From Glycomyces harbinensis (GTDB lineage Bacteria > Actinomycetota > Actinomycetes > Mycobacteriales > Micromonosporaceae), in contig NZ_FNAD01000004.1 of assembly GCF_900101745.1 (NCBI RefSeq), positions 303,034 through 367,033 on the forward strand: a DNA stretch of 64,000 nt. The letters run 5' to 3'. Made by a program: the position numbers and the translations under genes. Under the pieces are notes generated by a model that was not told the origin of the DNA, searched no databases, and saw only the letters and a program-made list of their open reading frames with translations. This document shows, piece by piece, positions 54,057 to 63,878 of this stretch; within the stretch, counting starts at the first letter, position 1; each line of letters opens with the position of its first letter.

Positions 54057-55226
54057 TTACAGGGTGTACAGCAGCCGGTTGGGGCTGCCGGATCCGGGGT
54101 TGGTCACCACGCCGGTGGTGGCGTTCGAGGTGATCCAGGAGGACACCGCGGACGTCGAGGCGTTCGGGTTGGCCTGCAGGTAGAGTGCGACCGCGCCCGC
54201 GACGTGCGGGGAGGCCATGGACGTGCCCGAGATGGTGTTCGTCGCGGACGAGCCCGTGCTCCACGCGGAGGTGATGCTCGAGCCCGGCGCGAAGATGTCC
54301 AGGCAGGAGCCGTAGTTGGAGTAGCTCGCCCGCGCGTCGGTCGAGGTCGTCGCGCCCACGGTGATCGCCGAAGGCGTCGAGGCCGGGGACCGGTTGCAGG
54401 CGTTGGTGCTCTCGTTGCCGGCCGCGACCACGAAGCTCACGCCCGAGGACACCGCCGAGGCGACCGCGTTGTTCAGCGACGCCGAGTAGCCGCCGCCGAG
54501 GCTCATGTTCGCCACGGCCGGCTTGATCGCGTTGTTGCGGACCCAGTTGATGCCGTTGATGACGCCGGCGGTGGTGCCGGAGCCGGCGTTGTCGAGGACG
54601 CGCACGCCGTGGAGCGTGACGTTCTTGGCGACGCCGTGGATGGTCCCGCCGACGGTGCCGGCCACGTGGGTGCCGTGCCCGTTGCCGTCCTGCGGGGTCG
54701 CGTCGTTCTGGATGAAGTCGTAACCCGCGCCGATGCGCCCGCTGAACTGCGAGTGCGACGAGTTGATGCCGGTGTCGACGATGTAGGCGTGGACGCCCGC
54801 GCCCGTGTAGTTGTACGTGTAGGTGCCCGACAGCGGCCGGTTGCGCTGGTCGACGCGGTCGATGCCCCACGTGGCGCCCGTCTGGGTCGCCGCGACGGTG
54901 ATCACCGCGTTCTGCTCGACGAAGGCGACGCCGTCTTCGGCGGCGAGCTCCTTCGCCTCGGTCTCGGTGGCCTCCAGCAGGAAGGAGTCGACGCCGTCGT
55001 ACGTCTCGACGACTTCGCCCTCGACGTCCGCGACGGCGGTCGACACGGCGGTGTCGTCCTCCAGGACGACGATGTACTCGCCGGCGATGGCGCCGGGGGC
55101 GTCCTCGCCGATGATGCGGCCGAGCTCCTGCTTCGCCTCGGCCGCGGTGGCCGTGAACGCGAGCGCGGTGAGGGCGGCGATGCCGAACGAGGCGGCCGCG
55201 ATGGCTCTGGATCTGGTGCGTGACAT
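54057..55226 (-). CDS. Secreted subtilase (S8 peptidase) 2
   Basis: A 389-residue secreted protease: signal to about residue 31 (ATAAEA), I9 propeptide ([10 protein letters not shown] ... AFVEQNAV), and S8 triad Asp151 (YIVDTGIN), His184 (GHGTHVAG) and Ser336 (SGTSMASPH). It is close to subtilase 3 over the catalytic domain (shared [14 protein letters not shown] and [13 protein letters not shown]) but lacks its C-terminal P-domain. ATG 55226 gives a normal signal peptide. A 9-bp stem at 55250-55258/55275-55283 lies just upstream. Confidence 0.93.
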   Translation of the reverse strand: MSRTRSRAIAAASFGIAALTALAFTATAAEAKQELGRIIGEDAPGAIAGEYIVVLEDDTAVSTAVADVEGEVVETYDGVDSFLLEATETEAKELAAEDGVAFVEQNAVITVAATQTGATWGIDRVDQRNRPLSGTYTYNYTGAGVHAYIVDTGINSSHSQFSGRIGAGYDFIQNDATPQDGNGHGTHVAGTVGGTIHGVAKNVTLHGVRVLDNAGSGTTAGVINGINWVRNNAIKPAVANMSLGGGYSASLNNAVASAVSSGVSFVVAAGNESTNACNRSPASTPSAITVGATTSTDARASYSNYGSCLDIFAPGSSITSAWSTGSSATNTISGTSMASPHVAGAVALYLQANPNASTSAVSSWITSNATTGVVTNPGSGSPNRLLYTL

Positions 55227-55516
55227 GGACTTTCGATCCCTTCGGGTGATCCCGGCACTGCCTGGTGGAGCACGGTGCCGGGACGGGATTTGAGGGTGGC
55301 GGGGGATCGTGACTGCTGCGGGGATCGGGCCTGTGTGGACCGGCGCTCGCCGGTCTGCGGGAAGGACGGCGGCGAGTTGCTGCGGGCGGGACCCGGTCGC
55401 GGCGGCTGCCGGACTGGTGCGACGGCTCCAGGTCGCTCCGACCGGCCGCTGTCGATACGGCCGATGGAGGAGGGTCCCGCCCGCGGTCAACCCCTATTCA
55501 GTTGTGCGGGGTGGCA

Positions 55517-57073
55517 TCAGAGCGCGAGCGACCAGTTGTTCAGCGTGCCGGAGTCGCCCGAGTAGACGTCGGTGACGCGCAGCGTCCAAGTGCCCGTGGC
55601 GGTCTCGTTCGACAGGTTGACCGTGTAGGTCGCGTTGACGTTGTCGGCCGAGTCGGTGCTGGACGAAGTCTTGAGCGTGTAGCTGGTCCCGTCGGGGGCG
55701 ATCAGGTAGATCGCGAGGTCCCCGCGGTAGGTGTGGGTGATGTTCACCGACACGGTGCTGGCCGCGCGGGCCGTGCCGTCGCACGAGACCGCGAGGGTGG
55801 AGTTCACGGTGGCGCGGTCGGCGATCGCGGTGGCGGTCGTCTTGGCCGCGGTGCAGTCGCTCGGCTCGCCCGGGTCGGTGCCGCCGTCCTCGGTGCCGGT
55901 GTACAGCAGCAGGTTCGGGCTGCCCTGGACGTCGGAGACGCGCGCCTCGGCGGCGTTGCCGGTGACCCACGCGGCGACCTCGTCGGTGGTCGCGCCCGGG
56001 TTGAGGCCCAGGTAGACCGCGACGGCCCCGGCCACGTGCGGGGAGGCCATCGAGGTGCCCGAGATGGTGTTGGTGGCGGTGTTGGAGCTGTGCCAGGCCG
56101 AGGTGATGCCCACCCCGGGCGCGAACACGTCGACGCACGAGCCGAAGTTGGAGAAGTAGGCGCGGGTGTCGGTGTTGTCGCTGGCGGCCACGGTGATCGC
56201 GGACGGCGCGGAGGCGGGGGAGACGTTGCACGCGTCCTGGTCCTCGTTGCCCGCGGCGACGGCGAAGGTCACGCCGGCGTCCACGGCGGCCTCGACCGCG
56301 TTGTTGAGCGACGCCGAGTAGCCGCCGCCGAGGCTCATGTTCGCCACGGCCGGCTCGATGGCGTTGGCGGCCACCCAGTTGATGCCGTTGATGACCCCGG
56401 CGGTGGTGCCGGAGCCGGCGTTGTCGAGGACCCTGACGCCGTGGAGGGTCGCCTCTTTCGCGACGCCGTACGTGGTGCCGCCGACGGTGCCGGCGACGTG
56501 CGTGCCGTGCCCGTTGCCGTCCTGGGGCGTCGCGTCGTTCTGGATGAAGTCGTAGCCCGCGCCGACCCTGCCGGTGAACTCGGTGTGGGAGGCGTTGATG
56601 CCGGTGTCCACGATGTACGCGTGGACGCCGGCCCCGTCGCCGAGGTACTCGTAGTTCCCGTCGAGCGGCAGGTCGAGCTGGTCGATGCGGTCCAGGCCCC
56701 AGGTGGCGCCGGGCTGGACGTCGCTGATGGAGACGACCGCGTTCTGCTCCACGAAGGACACGCCGTCGGCGACGGACAGTTCGAGCGCCTCGGCCTCGGT
56801 CGCCGCGACCAGTACCGCCTCGACCTCGTCGTAGTCGTCGATGACCGAGGCGCCTGCGTCGCCGGCGATCTCGTCGGCCTCGCGGTAGGCGGCGGCGTCG
56901 TCCAGGACGACGATGTACTCGCCGTCGATGGCCTCGGCGGAGGCGGCGCCCTGGATCTGGCCGACCGGGTCGGCGTGTGCGGCGAGGCCGCCGAAGGTGA
57001 TCGAGCCGACGGCCGCGGCGCCTGCGAGCGAGGCGGCCGCCAATCGTCGAACGGAACGGTGCGAGACGGTCAT
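55517..57073 (-). CDS. Secreted subtilase (S8 peptidase) 3 with C-terminal P-domain
   Basis: A 518-residue secreted protease: signal to about residue 34 (AAHA), I9 propeptide ([10 protein letters not shown] ... FVEQNAVV), S8 triad Asp156, His189, Ser341 (GTSMASPH). After a Gly/Glu/Asp linker (residues about 390-410) comes a proprotein-convertase P-domain ([20 protein letters not shown], then [16 protein letters not shown] and LNNWSLAL), which stabilises the enzyme or binds substrate. First of the three-gene subtilase set on the minus strand. Confidence 0.94.
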   Translation of the reverse strand: MTVSHRSVRRLAAASLAGAAAVGSITFGGLAAHADPVGQIQGAASAEAIDGEYIVVLDDAAAYREADEIAGDAGASVIDDYDEVEAVLVAATEAEALELSVADGVSFVEQNAVVSISDVQPGATWGLDRIDQLDLPLDGNYEYLGDGAGVHAYIVDTGINASHTEFTGRVGAGYDFIQNDATPQDGNGHGTHVAGTVGGTTYGVAKEATLHGVRVLDNAGSGTTAGVINGINWVAANAIEPAVANMSLGGGYSASLNNAVEAAVDAGVTFAVAAGNEDQDACNVSPASAPSAITVAASDNTDTRAYFSNFGSCVDVFAPGVGITSAWHSSNTATNTISGTSMASPHVAGAVAVYLGLNPGATTDEVAAWVTGNAAEARVSDVQGSPNLLLYTGTEDGGTDPGEPSDCTAAKTTATAIADRATVNSTLAVSCDGTARAASTVSVNITHTYRGDLAIYLIAPDGTSYTLKTSSSTDSADNVNATYTVNLSNETATGTWTLRVTDVYSGDSGTLNNWSLAL

Positions 57074-57390
57074 AGGGGGGTACTCCCTCTCGGTTCATCC
57101 GCTCTGGTGCGCAATGCGAATAGATGGGGGCGCACCGGCGCGGAGGGCGCGGTTCGGTGGAACCGGGCCCTTTCGGGCTTTCAAACCGAGGTTAGGGAAA
57201 TCACAACGAATTGTGAAGACCCTGCAAGAGGCACATAAATCAGTGAATGAAGACTCGGTTACCAATCGGTACGAGCCTGTAGGAAAGCGGTAGAATGGTC
57301 GGCTCCGTTATGGAACCGCGACCCGGCGCGCCTCGCCGGCCCGCCCCGCACGAGCCGCGAAACCAGCAGGGCCGCAACGAAACCCGGAGA
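57074..57390. other. Intergenic region upstream of subtilase 3
   Basis: About 317 bp with no supported gene. It contains the subtilase 3 promoter with its palindrome (57189-57217) and about 110 bp of leader. The part next to the ABC-F stop holds a TAGAAT box on the plus strand (57291-57296), with no plus-strand gene after it. Confidence 0.6.
57189..57217 (-). promoter_or_regulatory. Subtilase 3 promoter with overlapping palindrome
   Basis: On the minus strand, TTCACA (57212-57217) and TAACCT (57189-57194) are 17 bp apart. A palindrome, TCACAACGAATTGTGA (57201-57216), overlaps the -35 box and spacer, a position suited to a repressor. Confidence 0.6.
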
Positions 57391-59202
57391 CTAGTCCGCG
57401 AGCTCCATCCAGCGCTCCTCGATCTCGTCCCGCTCGGTCTCCAGCGCCGACAACCGCTCCTGGAGTTCGGACAGTCTGGACGGATCGGTCGCGAACTCGG
57501 CCATCTCGCCGTGCACCCCCGCGATCCGCTCCTCGACCTTCGCCAGGCGCCGCTCCAGCTTGGACAGCTCCTTCTGCGTCGCCCGGTCCACCGCCGCAGG
57601 CGTTCTCGGCGCGCTCGACGACGCGGCGCCCGACGACGCCGCGCTCTTCGACTGCCCCGGCGCCGAACCCGACTTCACCGCCGCCGCGCGCCGCTCCAGG
57701 TACTCCTCGACGCCCCTGGGCAGCATCCGCAACCGCCGGTCGCCCAGCAGCGCCCACGTCTCGTCGGCCACCCGCTCGGTGAAGTACCGGTCGTGGCTGA
57801 CCACGACCATCGTCCCCGCCCAGTCGTCGAGCAGGTCCTCCAGCTGCGTCAGCGTCTCGATGTCCAGGTCGTTCGTCGGCTCGTCCAGGAACAGCACGTT
57901 CGGCTCCGCCATGAGCAGCCGCGCCACCTGGAGGCGGCGGCGCTGCCCGCCCGAGAGGTCGCGCACGAACGTGCGCTGCTTCCCGTCGACGAAGCCGAGG
58001 CGCTCGGCCAGCTGCCCGGCCGAGATCTCCTTCTTGCCGAACTGGACCCGCTGGGCGACGAGCTCGATCGCCTCGAGCACCCGCCAGTTCCCGTCGAGGT
58101 CCTCCATGTGCTGCGTCAGCCAGGCGAGCTTCACGGTGCGCCCGACCTTGATGCGGCCCGCGGCGGGCTGGCGGTCCTCGAGCGCCTGGGCGAGCGTGCG
58201 CAGCAGCGAAGTCTTGCCCGCGCCGTTCACGCCCAGCAGCCCGATCCGCTTGCCCGGACCCAGGATCCAGTCCAGGTGCTCCAGCAGCGTCTTGTCCCCG
58301 GCCGTGACGGTGACGTCCTCGGCCTCGAACACGGTCTTGCCCAGCCGCCCCGTCGCGAAGGACACGAGCTCCGCCGTGTCGCGCGGCGGCGGCTCGTTCG
58401 CGATGAGCTCGTTGGCGGCGTCGATGCGGAACTTCGACTTCGAGGTGCGGGCCTTCGCGCCGCGCCGCAGCCACGCCAGCTCCTTGCGCATGAGGTTCTG
58501 GCGCTTGCCCTCCGCCACGCTCTCCTGGCGCTCGCGCTCGGCGCGGGCCAGGACGTAGGCCGAGTAGCCGCCGTCGTACTCGTACACGTTGCCGCGCTGC
58601 ACGTCCCAGATGCGGTCGCAGACCTCGTCGAGGAACCACCGGTCGTGGGTGATCACCATGAGCGCGGCCCTCGTGGCGCCCAGGTAGGCCGCGAGCCAGG
58701 CGATGCCCTCGATGTCGAGGTGGTTGGTCGGCTCGTCCATGAGCACCAGGTCCGCGTCCTCCGACAGGACCCGGGCGAGGTCGACGCGGCGGCGCTCGCC
58801 GCCGGAGAGCACGCCGATCCGCGAGTCGAGGCCCTCGGGGAGCTTGGGGGCGTCGAGGCCGCCGAACAGGCCCGTGAGGATCTCGCGGACGCGCGGGTCG
58901 GAGGCCCACTCGTGGGCGTCGGCGTCGCCGAACAGCTCGTCGCGCACCGTGGCGCCGTCGTCGAGCGAGTCGGTCTGGCCCAGCACGGCGATGCGGGTGC
59001 CGCCGGTGTGCACCACCCGGCCCGAGTCGGGGTCGTCGGCGCGGGCGATGAGGCGCAGCAGCGTCGACTTCCCGTCACCGTTGCGCCCGACCACGCCGAT
59101 GCGCTGGCCTGCGGCGATGCCGAGGGAGACCGCGTCGAGAACGACCTGGTCGGGGTAGGCCTTCGAGACGGCTTCGAGGTTGACGAGATTGGGCGCTGAC
59201 AC
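57391..59202 (-). CDS. ABC-F family ATPase (Uup-like)
   Basis: A 603-residue protein with two ABC domains and no membrane segment, hence an ABC-F protein acting on ribosomes or RNA. Walker A boxes are GRNGDGKSTLL and GVNGAGKTSLL. Signatures are LSGGERRRVDLAR and LSGGQRRRLQVAR. Walker B motifs are LVLMDEPTNHLD and VLFLDEPTNDLD. The C-terminal 90 residues form a charged coiled coil (KLERRLAKVEERIAG ... LSALETERDEIEERW), as in Uup. GTG 59202 is chosen. It may relieve stalled translation or protect from ribosome-targeting antibiotics; the sequence does not decide. Confidence 0.9.
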   Translation of the reverse strand: MSAPNLVNLEAVSKAYPDQVVLDAVSLGIAAGQRIGVVGRNGDGKSTLLRLIARADDPDSGRVVHTGGTRIAVLGQTDSLDDGATVRDELFGDADAHEWASDPRVREILTGLFGGLDAPKLPEGLDSRIGVLSGGERRRVDLARVLSEDADLVLMDEPTNHLDIEGIAWLAAYLGATRAALMVITHDRWFLDEVCDRIWDVQRGNVYEYDGGYSAYVLARAERERQESVAEGKRQNLMRKELAWLRRGAKARTSKSKFRIDAANELIANEPPPRDTAELVSFATGRLGKTVFEAEDVTVTAGDKTLLEHLDWILGPGKRIGLLGVNGAGKTSLLRTLAQALEDRQPAAGRIKVGRTVKLAWLTQHMEDLDGNWRVLEAIELVAQRVQFGKKEISAGQLAERLGFVDGKQRTFVRDLSGGQRRRLQVARLLMAEPNVLFLDEPTNDLDIETLTQLEDLLDDWAGTMVVVSHDRYFTERVADETWALLGDRRLRMLPRGVEEYLERRAAAVKSGSAPGQSKSAASSGAASSSAPRTPAAVDRATQKELSKLERRLAKVEERIAGVHGEMAEFATDPSRLSELQERLSALETERDEIEERWMELAD

Positions 59203-59368
59203 GAGGCACAACACTACCCGCGGCCCCAGCGTGCGGGCCGGGAGCCGGTCTCGGCAGTGGCGGAGCGGGTTGTCGGACCCCCGTGTCACCCTCGTATCGG
59301 GGGCCCGCGGTCCGGCTCCCGCTCGCCTCCGCCCTGCCCTCCTTCCGGTCCCCGCTCCGCACCGACGG

Positions 59369-59397
59369 TTGCAAGCCATTGCCGACTTCGCTATGGT
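59369..59397 (+). promoter_or_regulatory. Promoter of the ABC exporter pair
   Basis: TTGCAA (59369-59374) and TATGGT (59392-59397) are 17 bp apart. The implied start is near 59404, just before the palindrome at 59412. Confidence 0.6.
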
Positions 59398-59411
59398 GTC
59401 AAGGAACAGTC

Positions 59412-59427
59412 ATCATGACGTCATGAT
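59412..59427. promoter_or_regulatory. Perfect 16-bp palindrome, probable operator
   Basis: ATCATGACGTCATGAT is a perfect palindrome lying between the predicted transcription start and the first ATG of the exporter pair. A repressor bound here would block transcription. No regulator gene lies nearby. Confidence 0.65.
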
Positions 59428-59430
59428 CGG

Positions 59431-61266
59431 ATGTATATGACACCCCCGAAGGCCCAGCGGTTCGAGGCCGCGCGCGCCGTCCTCGCCGTCGTCGCACTCC
59501 TGCCCCGCATCAGCCGCCCCCGCACCGCGCTCCTCGCCGCCACCAGCGTCCTCACCGCCGCGTTCCCCCTCGCCACCGGCATCGCCACCGGCCTGCTCAT
59601 CGGCGCCGTCCCCGGCGCCGCCGACGCCGGCCCCGGCTCACCCCAGGCCCGCGACGCCTACCTCCTCCTCGCCGCCGGCGTCGCCGCGCTCCTGCTCGGC
59701 CGCCTCGTCGACAACGTCCACCGCGCCAACGCCCGCAACCTCGGCCGCGACCTCGAACTGCTCCTCCAGGACCGCCTCGTCGCCGCCGTCGCCCGCCCCA
59801 CCGGCATCGCCCACCTCGAAGACGACGACGTCCTCGCCCTCCTGCGCATCGCCCGCCAGCTCGGCACCGACTTCATCCGGCCCGAACGCGCCGTCCAGGG
59901 CCTCGCGGGCATCGTCCCCGAATTCCTCGCCGCCGCCGGAGCCGCGATCGTCCTGTCCTTCTTCAACATCTGGCTCGGCCTCGCCTGGCTCGTCGCCTGG
60001 CCCGCCGTGTTCCTCGCCATGCAGGCCGAGTACACCCGCGTCGGCAAGACCGCCTACCTGCGCTCCACCGAGATGCGCGAGACCGAGTACGTGCGCGACC
60101 TCGCCATCACCGCCGGACCCGCCAAGGAGATCCGCGTGTGGGGCCTCATGGGCTGGCTCCTGGACCGCTACGACCGCACCTGGGCCGAGCGCATGGCGCA
60201 GTCGGACCGCTTCCAGCGCATCAGGGTCCGCACCGCCGTCGCCGTCATCGGCACCCTCCTGGCGCTCACCGCCGCCACCACCCTGGCGCTGGCCCAGGCC
60301 GGTCTCGCGGGGATGGTCGGCTTCGGGGCGCTGGCGGTCTACATCGTGGCCCTCCAGGGCATGTTCAGCTTCTCCGCGTTCGACGACCAGGCCGCGTTCG
60401 TCTCCTTCGGGTCCCTCCCGGTGCCCAAGGTCCTCGCCCTCGACGCCCAGCTCACCGCCGGCGAACGGGCGGCGACGGCCGAACTGCCCGCCGAGGCCCC
60501 GGTGCGCGCCGTCCGCTTCGAGGGCGTCGCCTTCGCCTACCCGGGCGCGGACCGGCCCGTCTTCGCCGGGCTCGACCTCGACATCGAGGCCGGCACCTCG
60601 CTGGCGATCGTCGGCCACAACGGCGCCGGCAAGACCAGCCTCGTCAAACTCCTTGCCGGCCTCTACGAGCCCACCGGCGGAAAGATCACTGTGGACGGCA
60701 CCGACATCGCCGGGGTCGACCCTGCCGCATGGCGCACGCGTCTGTCGGCCCTGTTCCAGGACTTCACGCGCTACCAGCTCACCGTGCGCGACAACATCGC
60801 GCTCGGCGCGCCCCACCTGGCCGCCGACACCGACCGGATCTGGAAGGCCTGCGAGCCCATGGGCATCCGCGCGCTGATCGAATCGCTCCCCGACGGACTC
60901 GAGACGCTCCTGTCGAGCGAGTACGAAGGCGGCACCGACCTCTCCGGCGGCCAGTGGCAGCGCATCGCCTTGGCCCGGGCGCTGTTCGCCGTCCAGGCCG
61001 GCGCGAAGATCCTCATCCTCGACGAGCCCGCCGCCGCCCTCGACGTCCGCGCCGAAGCCGAGCTGTACGAGCAGTTCCTCGACATCACCGCCGGACTCAC
61101 CACCATCGTGATCTCCCACCGGTTCTCGACGGTGCGCCGCGCCGACCGCATCGTGGTGCTCGACGGCGGCCGCGTCGTCGAGGACGGCTCGCACGACCGG
61201 CTCATGGCCCTGGGCGGGCGCTACGCCGAAGCGTTCTCCCTCCAAGCCGCCCGCCTCGCCCGCTGA
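59431..61266 (+). CDS. ABC exporter half-transporter 1
   Basis: A 611-residue protein with an N-terminal membrane domain (about six helices, residues 20-310) and a C-terminal ATPase. The ATPase has Walker A GHNGAGKTSLV, Q-loop FQDFTRYQLTV, signature LSGGQWQRIALARAL, Walker B ILILDEPAAALD and H-loop ISHRFSTV. The FQDFxRY and SGGQWQ forms are typical of peptide and lantibiotic-type exporters. ATG 59431 or 59437 may start it. It is followed after 31 bp by a second half-transporter, with which it probably forms a heterodimer. Confidence 0.9.
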   Translation: MYMTPPKAQRFEAARAVLAVVALLPRISRPRTALLAATSVLTAAFPLATGIATGLLIGAVPGAADAGPGSPQARDAYLLLAAGVAALLLGRLVDNVHRANARNLGRDLELLLQDRLVAAVARPTGIAHLEDDDVLALLRIARQLGTDFIRPERAVQGLAGIVPEFLAAAGAAIVLSFFNIWLGLAWLVAWPAVFLAMQAEYTRVGKTAYLRSTEMRETEYVRDLAITAGPAKEIRVWGLMGWLLDRYDRTWAERMAQSDRFQRIRVRTAVAVIGTLLALTAATTLALAQAGLAGMVGFGALAVYIVALQGMFSFSAFDDQAAFVSFGSLPVPKVLALDAQLTAGERAATAELPAEAPVRAVRFEGVAFAYPGADRPVFAGLDLDIEAGTSLAIVGHNGAGKTSLVKLLAGLYEPTGGKITVDGTDIAGVDPAAWRTRLSALFQDFTRYQLTVRDNIALGAPHLAADTDRIWKACEPMGIRALIESLPDGLETLLSSEYEGGTDLSGGQWQRIALARALFAVQAGAKILILDEPAAALDVRAEAELYEQFLDITAGLTTIVISHRFSTVRRADRIVVLDGGRVVEDGSHDRLMALGGRYAEAFSLQAARLAR

Positions 61267-61297
61267 CCCCCGATGACCGCATCTCGAAGGACGCACC

Positions 61298-63091
61298 ATG
61301 CTCACCACCATCGCGAAGCGCCTGCGCGGCATGAGGGAAGCCCTCGCCGTCGGCTACCGGTCCAACCCCAAGGCCGTCACCGGCCTGCTCGTCCTCGGCG
61401 TCGTCCAGTCGATCCTCATGCCCCTCACGGTCTATCTCACCAAGGTCATCGTCGACGCCGTCCAGAACGGACAGTCCCGCGACGCCTACCTCGCGGCGGC
61501 CGGCCTCGCCCTCGGCGTCGCGATCATCTGGGCGGTCGTCTTCGCCTACGTCAAACTCGTCTTCCTCGTCCTCGACCACACCAACCGCGCCGCCGACCGC
61601 GAAGTCATGGCCCTCATGGGCAACCCCGCCGGGCTCGACCACCACGAGCGGTCCGACTACCTCGACAAGGTCCAGCGCATCCGCGAGGACCGGTGGCTCC
61701 TCTCCGGCGGCGTCAACTGGCTCGCGCAGTGCCTGCGCGCCTTCGTGACCATCGTCGTGGGCGGCATCCTCCTCGTCCAGGTCCACCCGCTGCTCCTGGT
61801 CTTCCCGCTCATCGCCCTCGCCGCCATGACCATCGCCAAGCGCGCCACCGACATCGAGGACCGCGTCCTCGAGGAGACCAGCGCCGGCGAACGCAAGCGC
61901 CGCCACCTCTTCGAGGTCGCCACCCTCGCCGAGTCCGGAAAGGAACTGCGCCTCTTCGGCTCCGCCGCCGAAGTCGCCCGCCGCCACCACGACTCCGGCG
62001 CGGCCGTCGTCGCCGAACGCAACCGGGGCCAGTGGAAGACCGCCCGCGTCTCCACCGGCGAGGGCCTCCTGTCGGCCCTCGGCATGGCCGCCGGCATCGG
62101 CGTCGTCCTCTACCTCGCCATCCGCGGCCAGGCCACCGCGGGCGACGTCATCCTCCTCGTCGGCCTCATCGGCATGGTCGCCGGCTCGGCCGGGCAGCTC
62201 GCCATGCAGTCCGCGCTGCTGCTGCGCCTGGGCAAACTCGGCGACCGCATCGGCTGGCTCCGCGACTACGCCGAGTCCGTCAGCGGCCCAACCGAACCCG
62301 CCGACGTCCCCGCGCGCCTCGACGACGGCGTCACCCTCGAGGGCGTCTCCTTCGCCTATCCCGAGTCGAAGCGCCGGTCCCTCGACGACGTCACCCTCCA
62401 CCTGCCCGCGGGCAAAGTGGTCGCGCTCGTCGGCGAGAACGGCGCGGGCAAGACCACCCTCGTCAAGCTCCTGTCGGGTTTCTACCAGCCGACTAGCGGT
62501 CGCATCACCGTCGACCGGCACGTCCTGACCGATTTCGCCACCGACGCCTGGCGTGAGCGCATCGGCGCCACGTTCCAGGACTTCACGAAGTTCGAGTTCA
62601 CCGCCCGCGAATCCGTCGGCATCGGTGATCTGGCGGGCGGCTACGACGACGAGAAGGTCCGCGCCGCCATGGTCCGCGCCGGAGCCGACGACGTCCTCGA
62701 CGACCTTCCCGCGGGCCTGGAGACGCGCCTCGGCGCCCGCTGGGACGACGGCACCGACCTCTCGGGCGGCCAGTGGCAGAAACTCGCGATCGGCCGCGGC
62801 CGCATGAGGGCCGAACCGCTCCTGGTCGTCTTCGACGAGCCCACCGCGGCCCTCGACCCGCAGACCGAGCACGCCCTCTTCGAGCGCTTCGCCGAGGAGG
62901 TCCACGCCGGACGCCAGCGGGGCACCGTCACCGTCCTGGTCTCCCACCGGTTCTCGACGGTCTCCATGGCCGACCTCATCGTCGTCCTCGATCAGGGCCG
63001 CGTCGCCGAGACCGGCACCCACGACGAACTCATGGCGCTCAGCGGCGCCTACGCCGAGCTCTACACCCTCCAGTCCTCCGCCTACCGCTGA
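61298..63091 (+). CDS. ABC exporter half-transporter 2
   Basis: A 597-residue protein of the same design: membrane domain about residues 20-300, then ATPase with GENGAGKTTLV, FQDFTKFEFTA, LSGGQWQKLAIGRG, LLVVFDEPTAALD and VSHRFSTV. ATG 61298 has GAAGGA a few bases upstream. The substrate is unknown: no precursor peptide, modification enzyme or immunity gene was seen in the neighbouring sequence. Confidence 0.9.
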   Translation: MLTTIAKRLRGMREALAVGYRSNPKAVTGLLVLGVVQSILMPLTVYLTKVIVDAVQNGQSRDAYLAAAGLALGVAIIWAVVFAYVKLVFLVLDHTNRAADREVMALMGNPAGLDHHERSDYLDKVQRIREDRWLLSGGVNWLAQCLRAFVTIVVGGILLVQVHPLLLVFPLIALAAMTIAKRATDIEDRVLEETSAGERKRRHLFEVATLAESGKELRLFGSAAEVARRHHDSGAAVVAERNRGQWKTARVSTGEGLLSALGMAAGIGVVLYLAIRGQATAGDVILLVGLIGMVAGSAGQLAMQSALLLRLGKLGDRIGWLRDYAESVSGPTEPADVPARLDDGVTLEGVSFAYPESKRRSLDDVTLHLPAGKVVALVGENGAGKTTLVKLLSGFYQPTSGRITVDRHVLTDFATDAWRERIGATFQDFTKFEFTARESVGIGDLAGGYDDEKVRAAMVRAGADDVLDDLPAGLETRLGARWDDGTDLSGGQWQKLAIGRGRMRAEPLLVVFDEPTAALDPQTEHALFERFAEEVHAGRQRGTVTVLVSHRFSTVSMADLIVVLDQGRVAETGTHDELMALSGAYAELYTLQSSAYR

Positions 63092-63146
63092 AACACTCTC
63101 CGGGCCCTGTCCATGGGGTGTCGGCGAAGCGCTTAGACTTCCGAAC

Positions 63147-63180
63147 GTCCCGGCCGGACACGGCCGGGACCTTCACTTTT
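63147..63180 (+). terminator. Intrinsic terminator after the exporter pair
   Basis: A 10-bp stem (63147-63156 with 63161-63170) with a GACA loop is followed by CTTCACTTTT. It lies 56 bp past the stop and 19 bp before the next ATG. Confidence 0.7.
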
Positions 63181-63198
63181 GACAACCGAAGGCCCCCA

Positions 63199-63804
63199 AT
63201 GGACCACGAAGTGCCGGGCGACGAGTTCCGCATCACGGTGGAAGCCGGAGACCCCCTTCTCGACGCCCGCCCCAACGCCGCCCCTGCCACCTCCGAGCCC
63301 GAACCGGTCCCGCAGTGCCCGCACCGCGTGCGCGTGCGCGACCTCAACTCCACCGGCCGGCTGCTCTACGCGGGCGGGATGTTCGCGCTCGTCCTCGCCT
63401 GGCCCGTACTGATCGTCGGGCTGTTCATCGGCGGATTCCTCCTCTCGCTCGGCGCGGGCTTCGCCGGGCACTTCCCGATCACCGCGGGCCTCGCCCTGCT
63501 CCTGGGCGCGATGCTCACCACCGTCGGCGTCTTCGCGGTCAACCTGACCTGGAAGCGGCCCCACCGGCCCGACCCGGTGATGCTGTGGCTCAGTACCGCA
63601 GGCGTGCTTTTGACCCTGTTCGGCACGTCGGCGCTGGGACGGTGGATGGACTGGCACTGGGCGCCGGCCTTCACGATTCCGTCGGCCCTGATCGCGGCGC
63701 TCCTGTGGTACCTGCGCACCCTCCTGGACGACCGGAACGACTGCGAGGCAGAACCCGACCTACCACCCCAGGCGGAGAGGTTCCTCAAACCGCTTCCGGA
63801 CTAG
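63199..63804 (+). CDS. Membrane protein of unknown function
   Basis: A 201-residue protein: a 55-residue hydrophilic acidic N-terminus (with CPHRVRVRDLN before the first helix), then four or five hydrophobic segments (LLYAGGMFALVLAWPVLIVG; the FPITAGLALLLGAMLTTVGV segment; and two more between residues 130 and 180), and a soluble acidic tail. No family recognised. It follows the ABC exporter genes but is separated from them by a terminator. Confidence 0.75.
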   Translation: MDHEVPGDEFRITVEAGDPLLDARPNAAPATSEPEPVPQCPHRVRVRDLNSTGRLLYAGGMFALVLAWPVLIVGLFIGGFLLSLGAGFAGHFPITAGLALLLGAMLTTVGVFAVNLTWKRPHRPDPVMLWLSTAGVLLTLFGTSALGRWMDWHWAPAFTIPSALIAALLWYLRTLLDDRNDCEAEPDLPPQAERFLKPLPD

Positions 63805-63878
63805 GGAAGACGCCCTTCGGCCAAGGCGCTGCGAGAAGGGTGACGTCCGAGCGGGCGGGGGAGTGTTGCCGGCCTGGA

